This document shows positions 16,961 through 25,405 of a DNA stretch of 64,000 bases, piece after piece. The stretch's first letter is position 1; every line of letters begins with the position of its first letter. The notes below the pieces were generated by a model. It ran no database searches. It had not been told where the DNA came from and saw nothing but the letters and a program-made list of their open reading frames with translations. The position numbers and the translations under genes are program-made. Origin of the DNA: Rhodococcus coprophilus NBRC 100603 (GTDB lineage Bacteria > Actinomycetota > Actinomycetes > Mycobacteriales > Mycobacteriaceae); contig NZ_BDAM01000005.1 of NCBI RefSeq assembly GCF_001895045.1, positions 310,001 to 374,000 of the forward strand, in the 5' to 3' direction.

Positions 16961-17563
16961 CTAATCGAGAAGCGGTTCGACCGATGAAACAAGCTCTTCG
17001 AGACCGCTGCACCACAGGTCCGTCGGCACGCCACGTGTGTGATCGGGGTAGTACGTGCGGCTGAAGATGACGATGCCGAACTCAGTTTCTACAGCGATTC
17101 CGCATGAATTCTGGTTGTTACTGTCGACTTCCAAGAGTGCGCGACGACCATTGACGGTTGTTTCGGTGGCAATGTGTCGATCTTTAGCGAGTTCCTCTTC
17201 GAGAGTTACGTTCCCAGACAGGACATTGAGCCCATACCTTCGGAGTACCCCAGGAATATGAAGCGTGCCCTTGAACCGGCAACCAACGAACGAGTATGTG
17301 CCCATCGGATAGTCGGCTATTTCTTTGCTCCGCGGGTCGTATCCAGCATCGACCAGCACTTCGTCCGGTATGTCCAGGCACGGGTCGAATGTGATCTGCG
17401 GACGACCCGAGTCGTCCACGACCCGCGGCGTCCTAGTCGTCGAGGTGGGGGTTTCGACAGTCTCCGACTCGCTCGTCCTCGCCGCTCCGGGTGCGCATCC
17501 GGACACTGTCACCACGACAGCCAGCGATACCAACGCTCGCACGACACGATTCCACCCACCCAC
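16961..17563 (-). CDS. DUF3558 lipoprotein, paralogue 1
   Basis: 200 residues from the GTG at 17561-17563, chosen because a GGGGGG site precedes it and the paralogue at 21272 has the same arrangement and the same length. The signal peptide is short and ends in the lipobox 'TVSGC'. A Ser/Thr linker precedes the DUF3558 domain, with 'RVVDDSGRPQITFDPCLDIP', 'LVDAGYDP' and 'TYSFVGCRFKG' containing the paired cysteines. It should be a surface lipoprotein. DUF3558 is largely confined to mycolic-acid actinobacteria and its function is unknown. The 109-residue helical protein follows it. Confidence 0.88.
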   Translation of the reverse strand: MGGWNRVVRALVSLAVVVTVSGCAPGAARTSESETVETPTSTTRTPRVVDDSGRPQITFDPCLDIPDEVLVDAGYDPRSKEIADYPMGTYSFVGCRFKGTLHIPGVLRRYGLNVLSGNVTLEEELAKDRHIATETTVNGRRALLEVDSNNQNSCGIAVETEFGIVIFSRTYYPDHTRGVPTDLWCSGLEELVSSVEPLLD

Positions 17564-17694
17564 GCGACCCCCCGATCCGCTGATTGCAGCAGACGCTAGC
17601 ACAGGAATCGTCACCCCGTGACGCGGCGATCTGCGCGCTCAATCGTGATCTGCGCACGCAATAACGGTGGCAAATAACGCTTTACCGCGCAGAC

Positions 17695-18235
17695 TCATGA
17701 TGATTGTTCGTTGGCAGTGCCAAGCAGATGTGCAATCTCTTCTCCGCTGATCCCGAAGTCACCGAAGCTGAGAACCCGCCCGATCGGCATCGACGCCGCA
17801 ATCGCTATGACGACGGCAGGACGCGGTCGTTCTGCAGCAGCACGACGCTCGCTGCCGTCGCTTCCCGTGCGAGGGCGGCGACCGCTTGATGTTGATCCCC
17901 GGACCGAGGAGTACACCGACCTGCTCGGCGCGGGCTTCGGACCCGAGTGCTCTGCCGATGCGTTCGAGAAGAGGCGCGTCGAACGAGCATCCGAGCGCGA
18001 CGACGGGCGGAAAGCAGGTCGTCGGTATCGAGTCGGTGACCCCGAGATGGTCGCCGCCCTCGTACTGCTTGCGGACGCCGTGCGGTCCGCCGGTAAGCAT
18101 GATCGACGGAATGCCGAGCCGTGTAATCGGTTTGGTGAACCAGGAGTTCAGTCCGCTGGTCGAACCCGCATTCGCTTCGAGGGTTGCTCCGGCGACGCTG
18201 CGGGCGGGGTGGCGATTCGGCGCCTCCTCGGTCAT
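17695..18235 (-). pseudogene. Remnant of a GH3 beta-glucosidase gene with two internal deletions
   Basis: From an ATG at 18233-18235 about 115 codons match the GH3 N-terminus: 'LNSWFTKPITRLGIPSIMLT', 'GGPHGVRKQ', 'PTTCFPPVVALGCSFD' and 'VGVLLGPGINIKRS'. The frame then breaks at about 17885-17895. The next frame carries the central segment 'LAREATAASVVLLQNDRVLP' and stops. A third frame carries the C-terminal end 'ASMPIGRVLSF' with 'EEIAHLLGTANE'. The missing parts amount to most of the catalytic barrel and most of the second domain. The order of the pieces is conserved, so this is a decayed gene rather than chance similarity. Confidence 0.82.
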
Positions 18236-18344
18236 TCGGCTCCTTCGACGGCGCTTCGCAGCAGCGTATGCCGTCGATAGGGTGAGTGTGCGTGTCGGGA
18301 ATTCGGGTACCACGACAGAACCAGCCCCTCTCAGGAGGATGTCG

Positions 18345-18971
18345 ATGGACACCGTGACGAAATTGCTCGCTCGCGCCGGACGAACGTACGCGGAAGATGC
18401 GGGCATCACACTCAAGAACACCCCGAAGCCCCTGTTCGAGCTTCTTGTCCTCACGCTGCTGTCGAGCACGCGGATATCGGCGGACATCGCCGTCGCTGCC
18501 GCGAAGGAACTCTTCCAGGCAGGGTGGCGCACCCCGGAGGCGATGGCGACGGCGCCACGTGCGGACGTAATTGCTGCGCTGGGACGTGGTCACTACGTTC
18601 GGTACGACGAGAGCACCGCAACCCGGTTACGTGAGATGGGCGAACGAGTCGAATCCGAATATCAGGGCGATCTGAGAAAACTGGCACAGCGCGCTGACGG
18701 TGACGCTGCGGCCGCGGCCCGCCTACTGGAGGAATTCGACGGTATCGGACCTGTGGGAGCGGGGATCTTCCTGCGCGAAGTCCAGGACGTGTGGACCTGG
18801 CTGCGGCCCTTCCTCGACAAACGGGCACAGCAAGGCGCCGAAGCGCTCGGATTGCCGACCGACCCAGAAAAATTGGGCAAGCGCGCTGACGGAGGCGGTT
18901 TCTCACCCTTCGCGGCTGCGCTCGTGCGGGTGTCCTTGGACGACAAACTCCTGGACGAAGTGCGCGGCTGA
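18345..18971 (+). CDS. HhH-GPD endonuclease III-like protein
   Basis: 208 residues. The ATG at 18345 sits six bases after AGGAGG; an in-frame ATG at 18339 is too close to that site. The helix-hairpin-helix base-excision fold shows as 'LFELLVLTLLSSTRISADIA' (cf. Nth 'fellva.iLsaqt') and 'LLEEFDGIGPVGAGIFLREV' (HhH). The Nth catalytic Lys (usually in LPGVGxKTA) is not present: the position reads 'PVGAG'. There is also no C-terminal 4Fe-4S cysteine cluster. So it is a divergent, short member of unknown specificity. It lies between a pseudogene and a convergent TetR gene. Confidence 0.75.
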   Translation: MDTVTKLLARAGRTYAEDAGITLKNTPKPLFELLVLTLLSSTRISADIAVAAAKELFQAGWRTPEAMATAPRADVIAALGRGHYVRYDESTATRLREMGERVESEYQGDLRKLAQRADGDAAAAARLLEEFDGIGPVGAGIFLREVQDVWTWLRPFLDKRAQQGAEALGLPTDPEKLGKRADGGGFSPFAAALVRVSLDDKLLDEVRG

Positions 18972-18975
18972 ATCG

Positions 18976-19608
18976 TCACGCACCCTCGACCGCTGCCAAC
19001 AGCATGTGGGCCGCCATTGCGATCAGCTTCTCTCTGTCGGCCCGTGCGGGCCGCAGCAGCGCAACCCGAGAACACAGACTCGCAGTGGCTCCCATGACGA
19101 TGAAGATCAGGTCGTCGAGTGCGTCGTCGTCGAGGTCCGGTCGCAGACGGGTGGGAAGGATCCGCGCCAACGGACGGAGAGGGCCTTCGATCTCGGCCCA
19201 GGCAAGCCCGAATTCGGTCTCGTCGGAGGTGTAGGACACCCGCAGGATTGCAGCGTGTTTCTCGAATGCGGCTGTGAGACCTTCCACGACCGTCACCATC
19301 GAGTCGATCGGCGCTTGATCCATCGCGCGCGCGATGGCTGTCGAGAGAGCCGTGGTGATGTTGTGGACCGCCGTCATTCTCAGTTCGTCGATGATGGTGT
19401 CCATGTCGGGGAAGTACCGGTAGACCGTACCGATACTGACGTGCGCATGTTCTGCGAGAGCGGTCGTGCTCGGGCGTACGGCAGGCCGCCGTTCGAGAAG
19501 CTCGTAGGTAGACGTGAGGAGATGCTTCCGCATTTCTCGACTGCGTCGCTGGATCGGCGACTTCCGGACGCCTTTACCTGCCGGGTTGCCGTTGGGTGCG
19601 GTGGTCAC
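18976..19608 (-). CDS. TetR family transcriptional regulator
   Basis: About 210 residues from the GTG at 19606-19608; an upstream in-frame ATG at 19647 gives 223 residues and cannot be excluded, and neither start has a clear ribosome binding site. The DNA-binding domain contains 'TALAEHAHVSIGTVYRYFPD', the TetR helix-turn-helix with the usual Y-R-Y-F ending. It is divergent from a DUF2236 oxygenase-like gene by about 45 bp, so it probably regulates that gene and itself. In rubber-degrading actinobacteria an Lcp (DUF2236) gene is controlled by a TetR repressor, LcpR, which makes the arrangement suggestive. Confidence 0.87.
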   Translation of the reverse strand: MTTAPNGNPAGKGVRKSPIQRRSREMRKHLLTSTYELLERRPAVRPSTTALAEHAHVSIGTVYRYFPDMDTIIDELRMTAVHNITTALSTAIARAMDQAPIDSMVTVVEGLTAAFEKHAAILRVSYTSDETEFGLAWAEIEGPLRPLARILPTRLRPDLDDDALDDLIFIVMGATASLCSRVALLRPARADREKLIAMAAHMLLAAVEGA

Positions 19609-19654
19609 AAGAAATGAATAGTAAGTGAGGAATTCTCGTGTTTGCATGGAATGT

Positions 19655-20830
19655 ATGAATCGACGCATTCCGAGCGCTCTGGTCAACGCTGATCTCGCCG
19701 TGCGCCGGTACGGCGACCTCGGGACTCGATGGCTCCACGGGATGTGGGAGGCCGACCCGTTGGCCGACGCGGTCGTCGCCGACGAGTTCGGCGCGTCGTC
19801 GGCCACAGTCGAAGTGCGCAAGGCGCTGGTCGACGGAATCGATGCCCTCCCGGACGCACCCGAATCACTCCGGGCGTTGTTCGCGTTCCTCGACGACGAA
19901 CCCGAGTGGCTCGACCACAGCCGTCTCGACAATGCCGCCGACGCACTCATCCGCCACACCCCGGTGATGGGGATGGTGCTCGGCGCGGCGTCGCTGCTCC
20001 GTGGTGCTGCCAGCGAGATAGCCGGCAAACCGCTTGCGTTGACCGGACGCTACGTCAGTCAGCCTGCAGTGCGTTCCGTCGAAGTGGGGGAGTGGTTGCG
20101 ACATGTCATCGCGCGCGGCGGAATGCGCCGTGAGGGTGCGGGATTCGCGTTCACCGTTCGTGTGCGGCTCATCCATGCCCACGTGCGACGCGGAATAGTC
20201 GCGAGTGGACTCTGGGACGAGGATGCGTGGGGAGTGCCGATCCCCCAGCCGTACATGGCTTTCACGATCGCCGAATTCGGGCACATCTGCGTCGAAGCGA
20301 TGCAGACGCTCGGTGTGCGCTTCACCGACACCGAACTCGACGACATCTATCACCTGTGGCGTTACGTCGGGCACGTGATCGGCATGAGCGACGAACTCAA
20401 CCTGTGTAAAGAAGCCGATCACGTGCTCGTCGAGGAGTTGTACCGGTTGACTTCTCCAGGACCGAGCCAGGACGACCGGGATTTCGTGGCCGCGCTCACC
20501 GACGATTATCTCGTCCCGGAACTCGCGAACCTCCTACCCGGAAACAACCGTGTGCGAACATCTCTCGCTCTCACGCTGATGCACAGCCTGCAGCGTGTCT
20601 TCGTAGGTGATGCGGAGGCCGATGCGCTGGGGATCCCGGACAGTCCGCTGAAGCACGTGGTGCGCCGGGCCGGCCCCGCGCTCGCCCTCGTCAACCGGAT
20701 CCAGGAGCGGCGCTACCCGGACAAGGCTCGGACAACAGCGCGGGCGTACAAGGTTCGGGACGCAGCGATGGATCGTATGCGCGTGGACTACGGCGTCGCC
20801 CACGACCTGGTGGACGCCGCTCCCCATTGA
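19655..20830 (+). CDS. DUF2236 / oxygenase MpaB family protein, Lcp-like
   Basis: 391 residues; an ATG three codons earlier (19646) is an alternative. The DUF2236 core includes 'DALIRHTPVMGMVLGAASLL' and 'RVRLIHAHVRRGI', where His174 sits in the R-L-x-H-A segment proposed as the b-type haem ligand region of latex-clearing protein. Then come 'IPQPYMAFTIAEFGHICVEA' and 'YHLWRYVGHVIGMSDELNLC'. Lcp enzymes are haem oxygenases that cleave polyisoprene, but they carry a Tat signal for export. This protein has none, so it should be intracellular and its substrate is unknown. The family is broad and most members are uncharacterised. Confidence 0.83.
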   Translation: MNRRIPSALVNADLAVRRYGDLGTRWLHGMWEADPLADAVVADEFGASSATVEVRKALVDGIDALPDAPESLRALFAFLDDEPEWLDHSRLDNAADALIRHTPVMGMVLGAASLLRGAASEIAGKPLALTGRYVSQPAVRSVEVGEWLRHVIARGGMRREGAGFAFTVRVRLIHAHVRRGIVASGLWDEDAWGVPIPQPYMAFTIAEFGHICVEAMQTLGVRFTDTELDDIYHLWRYVGHVIGMSDELNLCKEADHVLVEELYRLTSPGPSQDDRDFVAALTDDYLVPELANLLPGNNRVRTSLALTLMHSLQRVFVGDAEADALGIPDSPLKHVVRRAGPALALVNRIQERRYPDKARTTARAYKVRDAAMDRMRVDYGVAHDLVDAAPH

Positions 20831-20919
20831 CCACCCTGTAGGGGAGGAAATGCGCGCCGAATGGAGATTTGCGCGGTGAATATCGTGAGCGGATCCCCGT
20901 TCGACGCGCAGATCAGGAT

Positions 20920-21249
20920 CTACACGTCCCTGTCCGCGGTGTCGAGTGCGCGTGCCCAGTCGAATTGCGTGTCGAGGAAGTCCTCGCCTCCCGACGCGAA
21001 CGCGTCGCGCAGTTGGGTCAGAGTGTCGATGAACTGTTCGATCCGCTCGCGCGCGGATTCTGGTGTGCCGGCCGCCTTGCGGCTGTAACCGGCGGCGAGT
21101 TGGCGGGCGGATTCGAGGTCGCCGAAACCGTCGGTGAAGACGAGGTTTTTTGCTCTCACCCTTGCCCTCTCGAGTTCGGCGAGCATCGTCTCGCAAATGG
21201 CGACGATCTCAGCAATGACGGGTGGGTCGAGCCTGACAAATCCTGACAT
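20920..21249 (-). CDS. Small helical protein, paralogue 2 (ESX/WXG-like size)
   Basis: 109 residues, the same length as the paralogue at 16603-16932. The ATG follows AGGGAGCC. Shared segments include 'FGD.ESARQLAAG', 'GTPESARERI' and 'FDWAR' near the C-terminus; the second helix is more charged ('ELERARVRAKNL'). It lies 22 bp downstream of the second DUF3558 lipoprotein gene, the same order and spacing as in the first copy. The function is unknown; it may be a cytoplasmic or secreted partner of the lipoprotein. Confidence 0.8.
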   Translation of the reverse strand: MSGFVRLDPPVIAEIVAICETMLAELERARVRAKNLVFTDGFGDLESARQLAAGYSRKAAGTPESARERIEQFIDTLTQLRDAFASGGEDFLDTQFDWARALDTADRDV

Positions 21250-21271
21250 GGCTCCCTCTGGGGTGGGCGGA

Positions 21272-21874
21272 TCAATTACCGATCAATGGCTCAATCGCTC
21301 GGACGAGAGGTTCCATGTCTGTGCACCAGGCATCCTGTGGAACCGGGCCGGGATGATCCTTGTGGTACATCCTGCTGAACACGACGATTCCGAACGTGCT
21401 CTGCAGAACGTATGTACAAGTGTCCTTGATGTTCGGGTCGAGTTCCAACAGCGCGCTTCGGCCGTTCATGGTGGTGGCTGTAGCGACATGCCCGTTCTTG
21501 GCGACCTCTTCATCGAGGGATACGTTGCCGGCCATGACACTGAGGCTGTATCCCCGTCGCAGACCGGGAATCGGGTCGGACTTCCGGAACGTGCAGCCCA
21601 GGAACGTGTACCAACCCATCGGCAGATCCGAGAACTCTTTGTGCGCCGCGTCGTAACCGGCCTCCGTCATCACCTCGTCGGGGAGGTCGAGGCAGGGATC
21701 GAAGGTGACGGGAGGACGTCCGGAGTCGTCGACAACGCGCGGCGTGCGCATTTCCGACGTCTCGACAACCGTGTCGGGCCGAGCACGTTCGTCGGGGGGT
21801 GGTGCAGACCCGCATCCTGTCGTGACAGCCATTGCGGCCACGAGAGAACACGTCGCCAAACCCCGCCTGCTCAT
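21272..21874 (-). CDS. DUF3558 lipoprotein, paralogue 2
   Basis: 200 residues from the ATG at 21872-21874, preceded by the same GGATCCGGGGGG-type site as the first copy. Signal peptide with lipobox 'AVTTGC', then a short linker. DUF3558 domain: 'PRVVDDSGRPPVTFDPCLDL', 'MTEAGYDAAHKEFSDLPMGW' and 'FLGCTFRK'. It is identical in length to paralogue 1 and shares the 'RVVDDSGRP..TFDPCLD' block, so the two come from duplication of a two-gene unit, now about 3.4 kb apart on the same strand. Confidence 0.88.
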   Translation of the reverse strand: MSRRGLATCSLVAAMAVTTGCGSAPPPDERARPDTVVETSEMRTPRVVDDSGRPPVTFDPCLDLPDEVMTEAGYDAAHKEFSDLPMGWYTFLGCTFRKSDPIPGLRRGYSLSVMAGNVSLDEEVAKNGHVATATTMNGRSALLELDPNIKDTCTYVLQSTFGIVVFSRMYHKDHPGPVPQDAWCTDMEPLVRAIEPLIGN

Positions 21875-21958
21875 GAGCCCCCCGGATCCGTAGTTGGCGC
21901 CAGACGCTAGCACACCCGGTTCGGCGGAGCGGAACGAACTTCGGCGGAGTCCGTGCCC

Positions 21959-23701
21959 TCAGCCTGTTCCCGTGGAGAGGGCATCGAAGACGCGCTGAGT
22001 GAATGCCTGGTCCTCGATTCCCAGGATGTCCGCCCAGAAATACGCTGCTTCGGTGCCGTAGTCATGGCCGTGGCCACTGGGTACGTCAGCGGCGAACACC
22101 ATGTCCAGGGTCACCTGCCAGAACGTCACGAACGGGATCCACGACATGCTCTTGTCGACATCGGCGCCGCGCTCTTCCCGGAGCCAATCGGGGCGGTTCA
22201 GGATCAGGTCGGCGGACCACCAGACGATCGGGTCGCTCGGGTGCTGCCAGTACACGATGCGGGGGATCTCCCATTGGCGCAGTCCGGGGAGGTCGGTGAG
22301 ATCTGCAGGTGTGGCGGCAAAGCGCACATTCTGACCGCCGTAGACGACGGGCAGGATCTCGCGACTGCCCGGATCGCGCGAGTCGGTGATCCTGCGCCAC
22401 TGCTCGGTGAAATTGGGGGTGCCCACCCACAGGGCGCCGTCGGTGCGGGTGATCATGTCCTGTGCCCCGGAGAACGCCGACTGGCCGCCGTACGACCCCA
22501 GGGATTCACCGAAGACCAGAAGCTTCGGCCGTGTGTTCGGGTCCAGGTCGCTCCAGCGGTCGTACACGGCTTCGAACAGTGCGCGTCCGGCGTTGCGTGG
22601 GGAAACCCGGTCGGCGAGGAACGCCAGCGGGCTCGCCAGAAAGGAGTACTGCATCGCGGCGATCGCCGAGTTTCCGTCCGCGAGGTATTCGAGGCTGGAC
22701 GCGACGTCTTCATTGACCCATCCACGTCCCGTTGTGGTGGCGACGGCCAGATACTCCCGATCGAAAGCGTTCGTGCGGTCGAGTTCCGCCACCACACGTG
22801 AAGCCAGGGTGTCCATCTCTTCGGGTTCGGACTGTCCTCCGGCGTTCTCGATCGAGCGGTAACCCGCGTAGACCCGGATCGGCATCATGGCCGGCCTACC
22901 GGTGACCGCACCGATCTCCTCCGGTGTCGGTCCACCGGCGACGAACGTCCGGCCTTCGCGTCCGAGCGAGTCCCACGGTTGTTCCGACGCGTCGGATCCG
23001 GACCGGTCGGGGGACTGCGGTTGCACGACACCGGCTGCGGTGCCCTCGTCGACCACCTTCGCCGACCCGTCGGCGATACGCGTGATCCCGGCCGCGAGCA
23101 GGCCCTCGAGCGCCAGAAATACGACGGCTCCCACCACCACGACACTCACTGCCCGCGCGACGGGCACCGGCAGAATCCGCACGACCTGCCGAGTGACGAA
23201 TTGCGCGACACGACGCAGACCTCGCCCTATGAGAAGGAGGATCAGCGAGAGGAGCAGGGCTACCGCCAGCACGCCGGGATAGTCCCAGTTGCTTCCGCTC
23301 TCGATGCCCACGAGTTCGCGGCTGATGTTCTGCCAGCGCGACCCGAGCGCGAGGAACGTCGGCACCACCACGATCGCGACCAGTGCGAGCAGTATCCAGA
23401 GGACCTTTGCGGCTTTCGGTGGCACTCGGACGTCGAATCCGCATTTGCGTATCCCCCATGCCACCAGGACGCCGATCCCGTAGCCCGTCACGATGCTGAT
23501 TCCGGTGGCGACCCCCTGCAGGTACCACGCACGCGGAAGTAGCGAGGGTGTGAGCGACCAGCAATAGAACAGCAACCCCACCACGAGCCCGAGGAAGCTG
23601 AACCGACTGAGCCACTTCATGATTCCATGCCGCATTCGCACGGGAAGGGAGGCGCGTTCACGAGGGGCAGGGGCCGGAGCGGTGTCGGTCGTCGTGGTCA
23701 C
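21959..23701 (-). CDS. Membrane-anchored alpha/beta hydrolase (Abhydrolase_9-like)
   Basis: About 580 residues from the GTG at 23699-23701; the open frame extends further but that part is Arg-rich. The N-terminal ~230 residues contain about five membrane helices ('FLGLVVGLLFYCWSLTPSLL', 'VLWILLALVAIVVVPTFLAL', 'VSVVVVGAVVFLALEGLLAA'). The C-terminal half is a hydrolase domain with nucleophile 'LLVFGESLGSYGG', then 'IVYWQHPSDPIVWWS' and a late His in 'VPSGHGHDYG'. This architecture is common in mycolic-acid actinobacteria and uncharacterised; the catalytic domain probably faces outside. No operon partner is adjacent. Confidence 0.85.
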   Translation of the reverse strand: MTTTTDTAPAPAPRERASLPVRMRHGIMKWLSRFSFLGLVVGLLFYCWSLTPSLLPRAWYLQGVATGISIVTGYGIGVLVAWGIRKCGFDVRVPPKAAKVLWILLALVAIVVVPTFLALGSRWQNISRELVGIESGSNWDYPGVLAVALLLSLILLLIGRGLRRVAQFVTRQVVRILPVPVARAVSVVVVGAVVFLALEGLLAAGITRIADGSAKVVDEGTAAGVVQPQSPDRSGSDASEQPWDSLGREGRTFVAGGPTPEEIGAVTGRPAMMPIRVYAGYRSIENAGGQSEPEEMDTLASRVVAELDRTNAFDREYLAVATTTGRGWVNEDVASSLEYLADGNSAIAAMQYSFLASPLAFLADRVSPRNAGRALFEAVYDRWSDLDPNTRPKLLVFGESLGSYGGQSAFSGAQDMITRTDGALWVGTPNFTEQWRRITDSRDPGSREILPVVYGGQNVRFAATPADLTDLPGLRQWEIPRIVYWQHPSDPIVWWSADLILNRPDWLREERGADVDKSMSWIPFVTFWQVTLDMVFAADVPSGHGHDYGTEAAYFWADILGIEDQAFTQRVFDALSTGTG

Positions 23702-24192
23702 GGGCGGTCGCTTTCGTCGTAAGGACGTCCTGCCGGGCGGGGCTGTAAAAGTTCGTCCATTCCGTTTCGACTTAGCGCCGGAGCCACGTCGGGGAGACGG
23801 AATTCGTTGCTGTGCGACGAAAACTAGCAGAAAGTGGACGTAATTCTCGGGAGATGAAGGTATGGAATACCAATTGACAGCCACGCTTCCCACAGCCGCA
23901 TCCGGTCACGGTTCGGAGAGGACGGCGCGGCGCGGCATTCCTGGGATTCGCTCGACGCGGACCGGTCCGGTCACGACGGGTACGCGCCGGTAATGAGCAG
24001 TGATCCCGTCCGATACCGGGCGGATGCGTCTCGATGCGGACGGATGCGGCATATCGGCTGCTCCGGGCGGGATTCCGTGTGCCCGGCGCATGCGTGCGGT
24101 CGCGGCCTCCGAAAGTCCGGATATGCCCCGGAGACGTCCCGGCCGGTGTCATTCTGGAGAGTGAATTGCCATCGATCGGCGGGAGGCCGAGG
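23702..24192. other. Intergenic region, 490 bp, between divergent genes
   Basis: No convincing gene. It must hold the promoters of the membrane hydrolase (leftward) and the alcohol dehydrogenase (rightward). A small palindrome GGTAT-GGA-ATACC lies at 23859-23871, followed immediately by a TTGACA-like hexamer at 23874-23879. The second half has weak coding-like frames that I do not support. Confidence 0.4.
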
Positions 24193-25245
24193 ATGAAAGC
24201 ACTGGTATTTCATGGTCCGGGACAACGCGCGTGGGAAGACGTCCCCGACCCAACGATCACCGAACCGACCGACGCGATCGTGCGCGTCGATGCGGTGACG
24301 ATCTGCGGCACCGATCTGCACATACTCGGCGGCGACGTTCCGGCGGTGACGGACGGACGAATTCTCGGGCACGAAGCTGTGGGCACTGTCGTCGAAGTAG
24401 GGGCCGGTGTTCGCAATCTCATGGCAGGTGACCGCGTACTGGTCTCGTGCGTCTCCGCCTGTGGCCGATGCCGATACTGCCGCGAGGCGCGGTACGGCCA
24501 ATGTCTCAACGGAGGCGGCTGGATTCTCGGACATCTGATCGACGGAACCCAGGCCGAACTGGTGCGAGTTCCGTTCGCGGACAACTCGACCTACAAGATC
24601 CCCGAGGGGGTCAGTGACGAGCAGATGCTTATGCTCGCCGACATCCTGCCCACGTCGTACGAAGTGGGAGTGCTCAACGGGTGTGTGCGGCCGGCCGACG
24701 TGGTGGTCATCATCGGCGCCGGGCCCATCGGGCTCGCTGCCATTCTCGGTGCTAAACTGTTCAGCCCGAGTCACATCGTGGTCGTCGACCTCGCCGACAG
24801 TCGCCTGGAAGCCGCGAAATCCTTCGGAGCGGACATCGCTCTGAACGGCGGACGCGACGACGTTGCGGCGGTCGTGCGGGACCTCACCGGTGGGCTCGGA
24901 GCCGACGTCACGATGGAAGCGGTCGGTGTGCCCCAGACGTTCGAGCAGGCGGTGGCGCTGGCTCGACCGGGCGGGCACATCGCGAATTTGGGCGTTCACG
25001 GATCTCCCGCGACACTGCATCTCGAGGACATCTGGATCAAAGATCTCACCATCACCACCGGACTCGTCGACACGTATTCCACGCCCACGCTCATCGGGCT
25101 GGTGGCAAGCGGCCGGCTCGATACGTCGCAGATGATTACGCACCGATTCAACCTCGGCGATTTCATGGAGGCGTACGACGTCTTCAGTCGAGCAGGGGAG
25201 ACGGGCGCGCTGAAGGTGCTGCTCACAGCCCATTCTTCGACTTAA
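24193..25245 (+). CDS. Zinc-dependent alcohol dehydrogenase (MDR family)
   Basis: 350 residues from an ATG preceded by GGAGGCCGAGG. The catalytic zinc site has 'TICGTDLHILGG' and the 'GHEAVGTVVEVGAG' signature. The structural zinc loop is 'SCVSACGRCRYCREARYGQC' with all four cysteines. The NAD(P) motif is 'VIIGAGPIGLAAI'. The sequence resembles glutathione-independent and isopropanol-type dehydrogenases ('WILGHLIDGTQAELVRVPFA'). It is a cytoplasmic oxidoreductase for a small alcohol or aldehyde. It stands alone, about 160 bp from the next gene. Confidence 0.92.
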   Translation: MKALVFHGPGQRAWEDVPDPTITEPTDAIVRVDAVTICGTDLHILGGDVPAVTDGRILGHEAVGTVVEVGAGVRNLMAGDRVLVSCVSACGRCRYCREARYGQCLNGGGWILGHLIDGTQAELVRVPFADNSTYKIPEGVSDEQMLMLADILPTSYEVGVLNGCVRPADVVVIIGAGPIGLAAILGAKLFSPSHIVVVDLADSRLEAAKSFGADIALNGGRDDVAAVVRDLTGGLGADVTMEAVGVPQTFEQAVALARPGGHIANLGVHGSPATLHLEDIWIKDLTITTGLVDTYSTPTLIGLVASGRLDTSQMITHRFNLGDFMEAYDVFSRAGETGALKVLLTAHSST

Positions 25246-25358
25246 TTCCCGGTCGATGAAGCCAGACATATCGACGGAATGAGCGGCGGCGTTACAGGGT
25301 CGACCCGAATTCGGGGCCGAATTTTCACGCGTCGAAACCTCCGGTAAGAATGTCCGAT

Positions 25359-25382
25359 CGGACCGAGTTTCTGCTCGGTCCG
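25359..25382. promoter_or_regulatory. Perfect hairpin upstream of the exonuclease gene
   Basis: CGGACCGAG and CTCGGTCCG form nine-base arms around TTTCTG. It ends 24 bases before the start codon at 25406 and lies about 110 bases after the alcohol dehydrogenase stop. With no T-run it is either a weak terminator for that gene or a 5'-leader structure or protein-binding site for the exonuclease operon. Confidence 0.5.
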
Positions 25383-25405
25383 GAGGGGCATCCGGAGGGG
25401 GAGAC

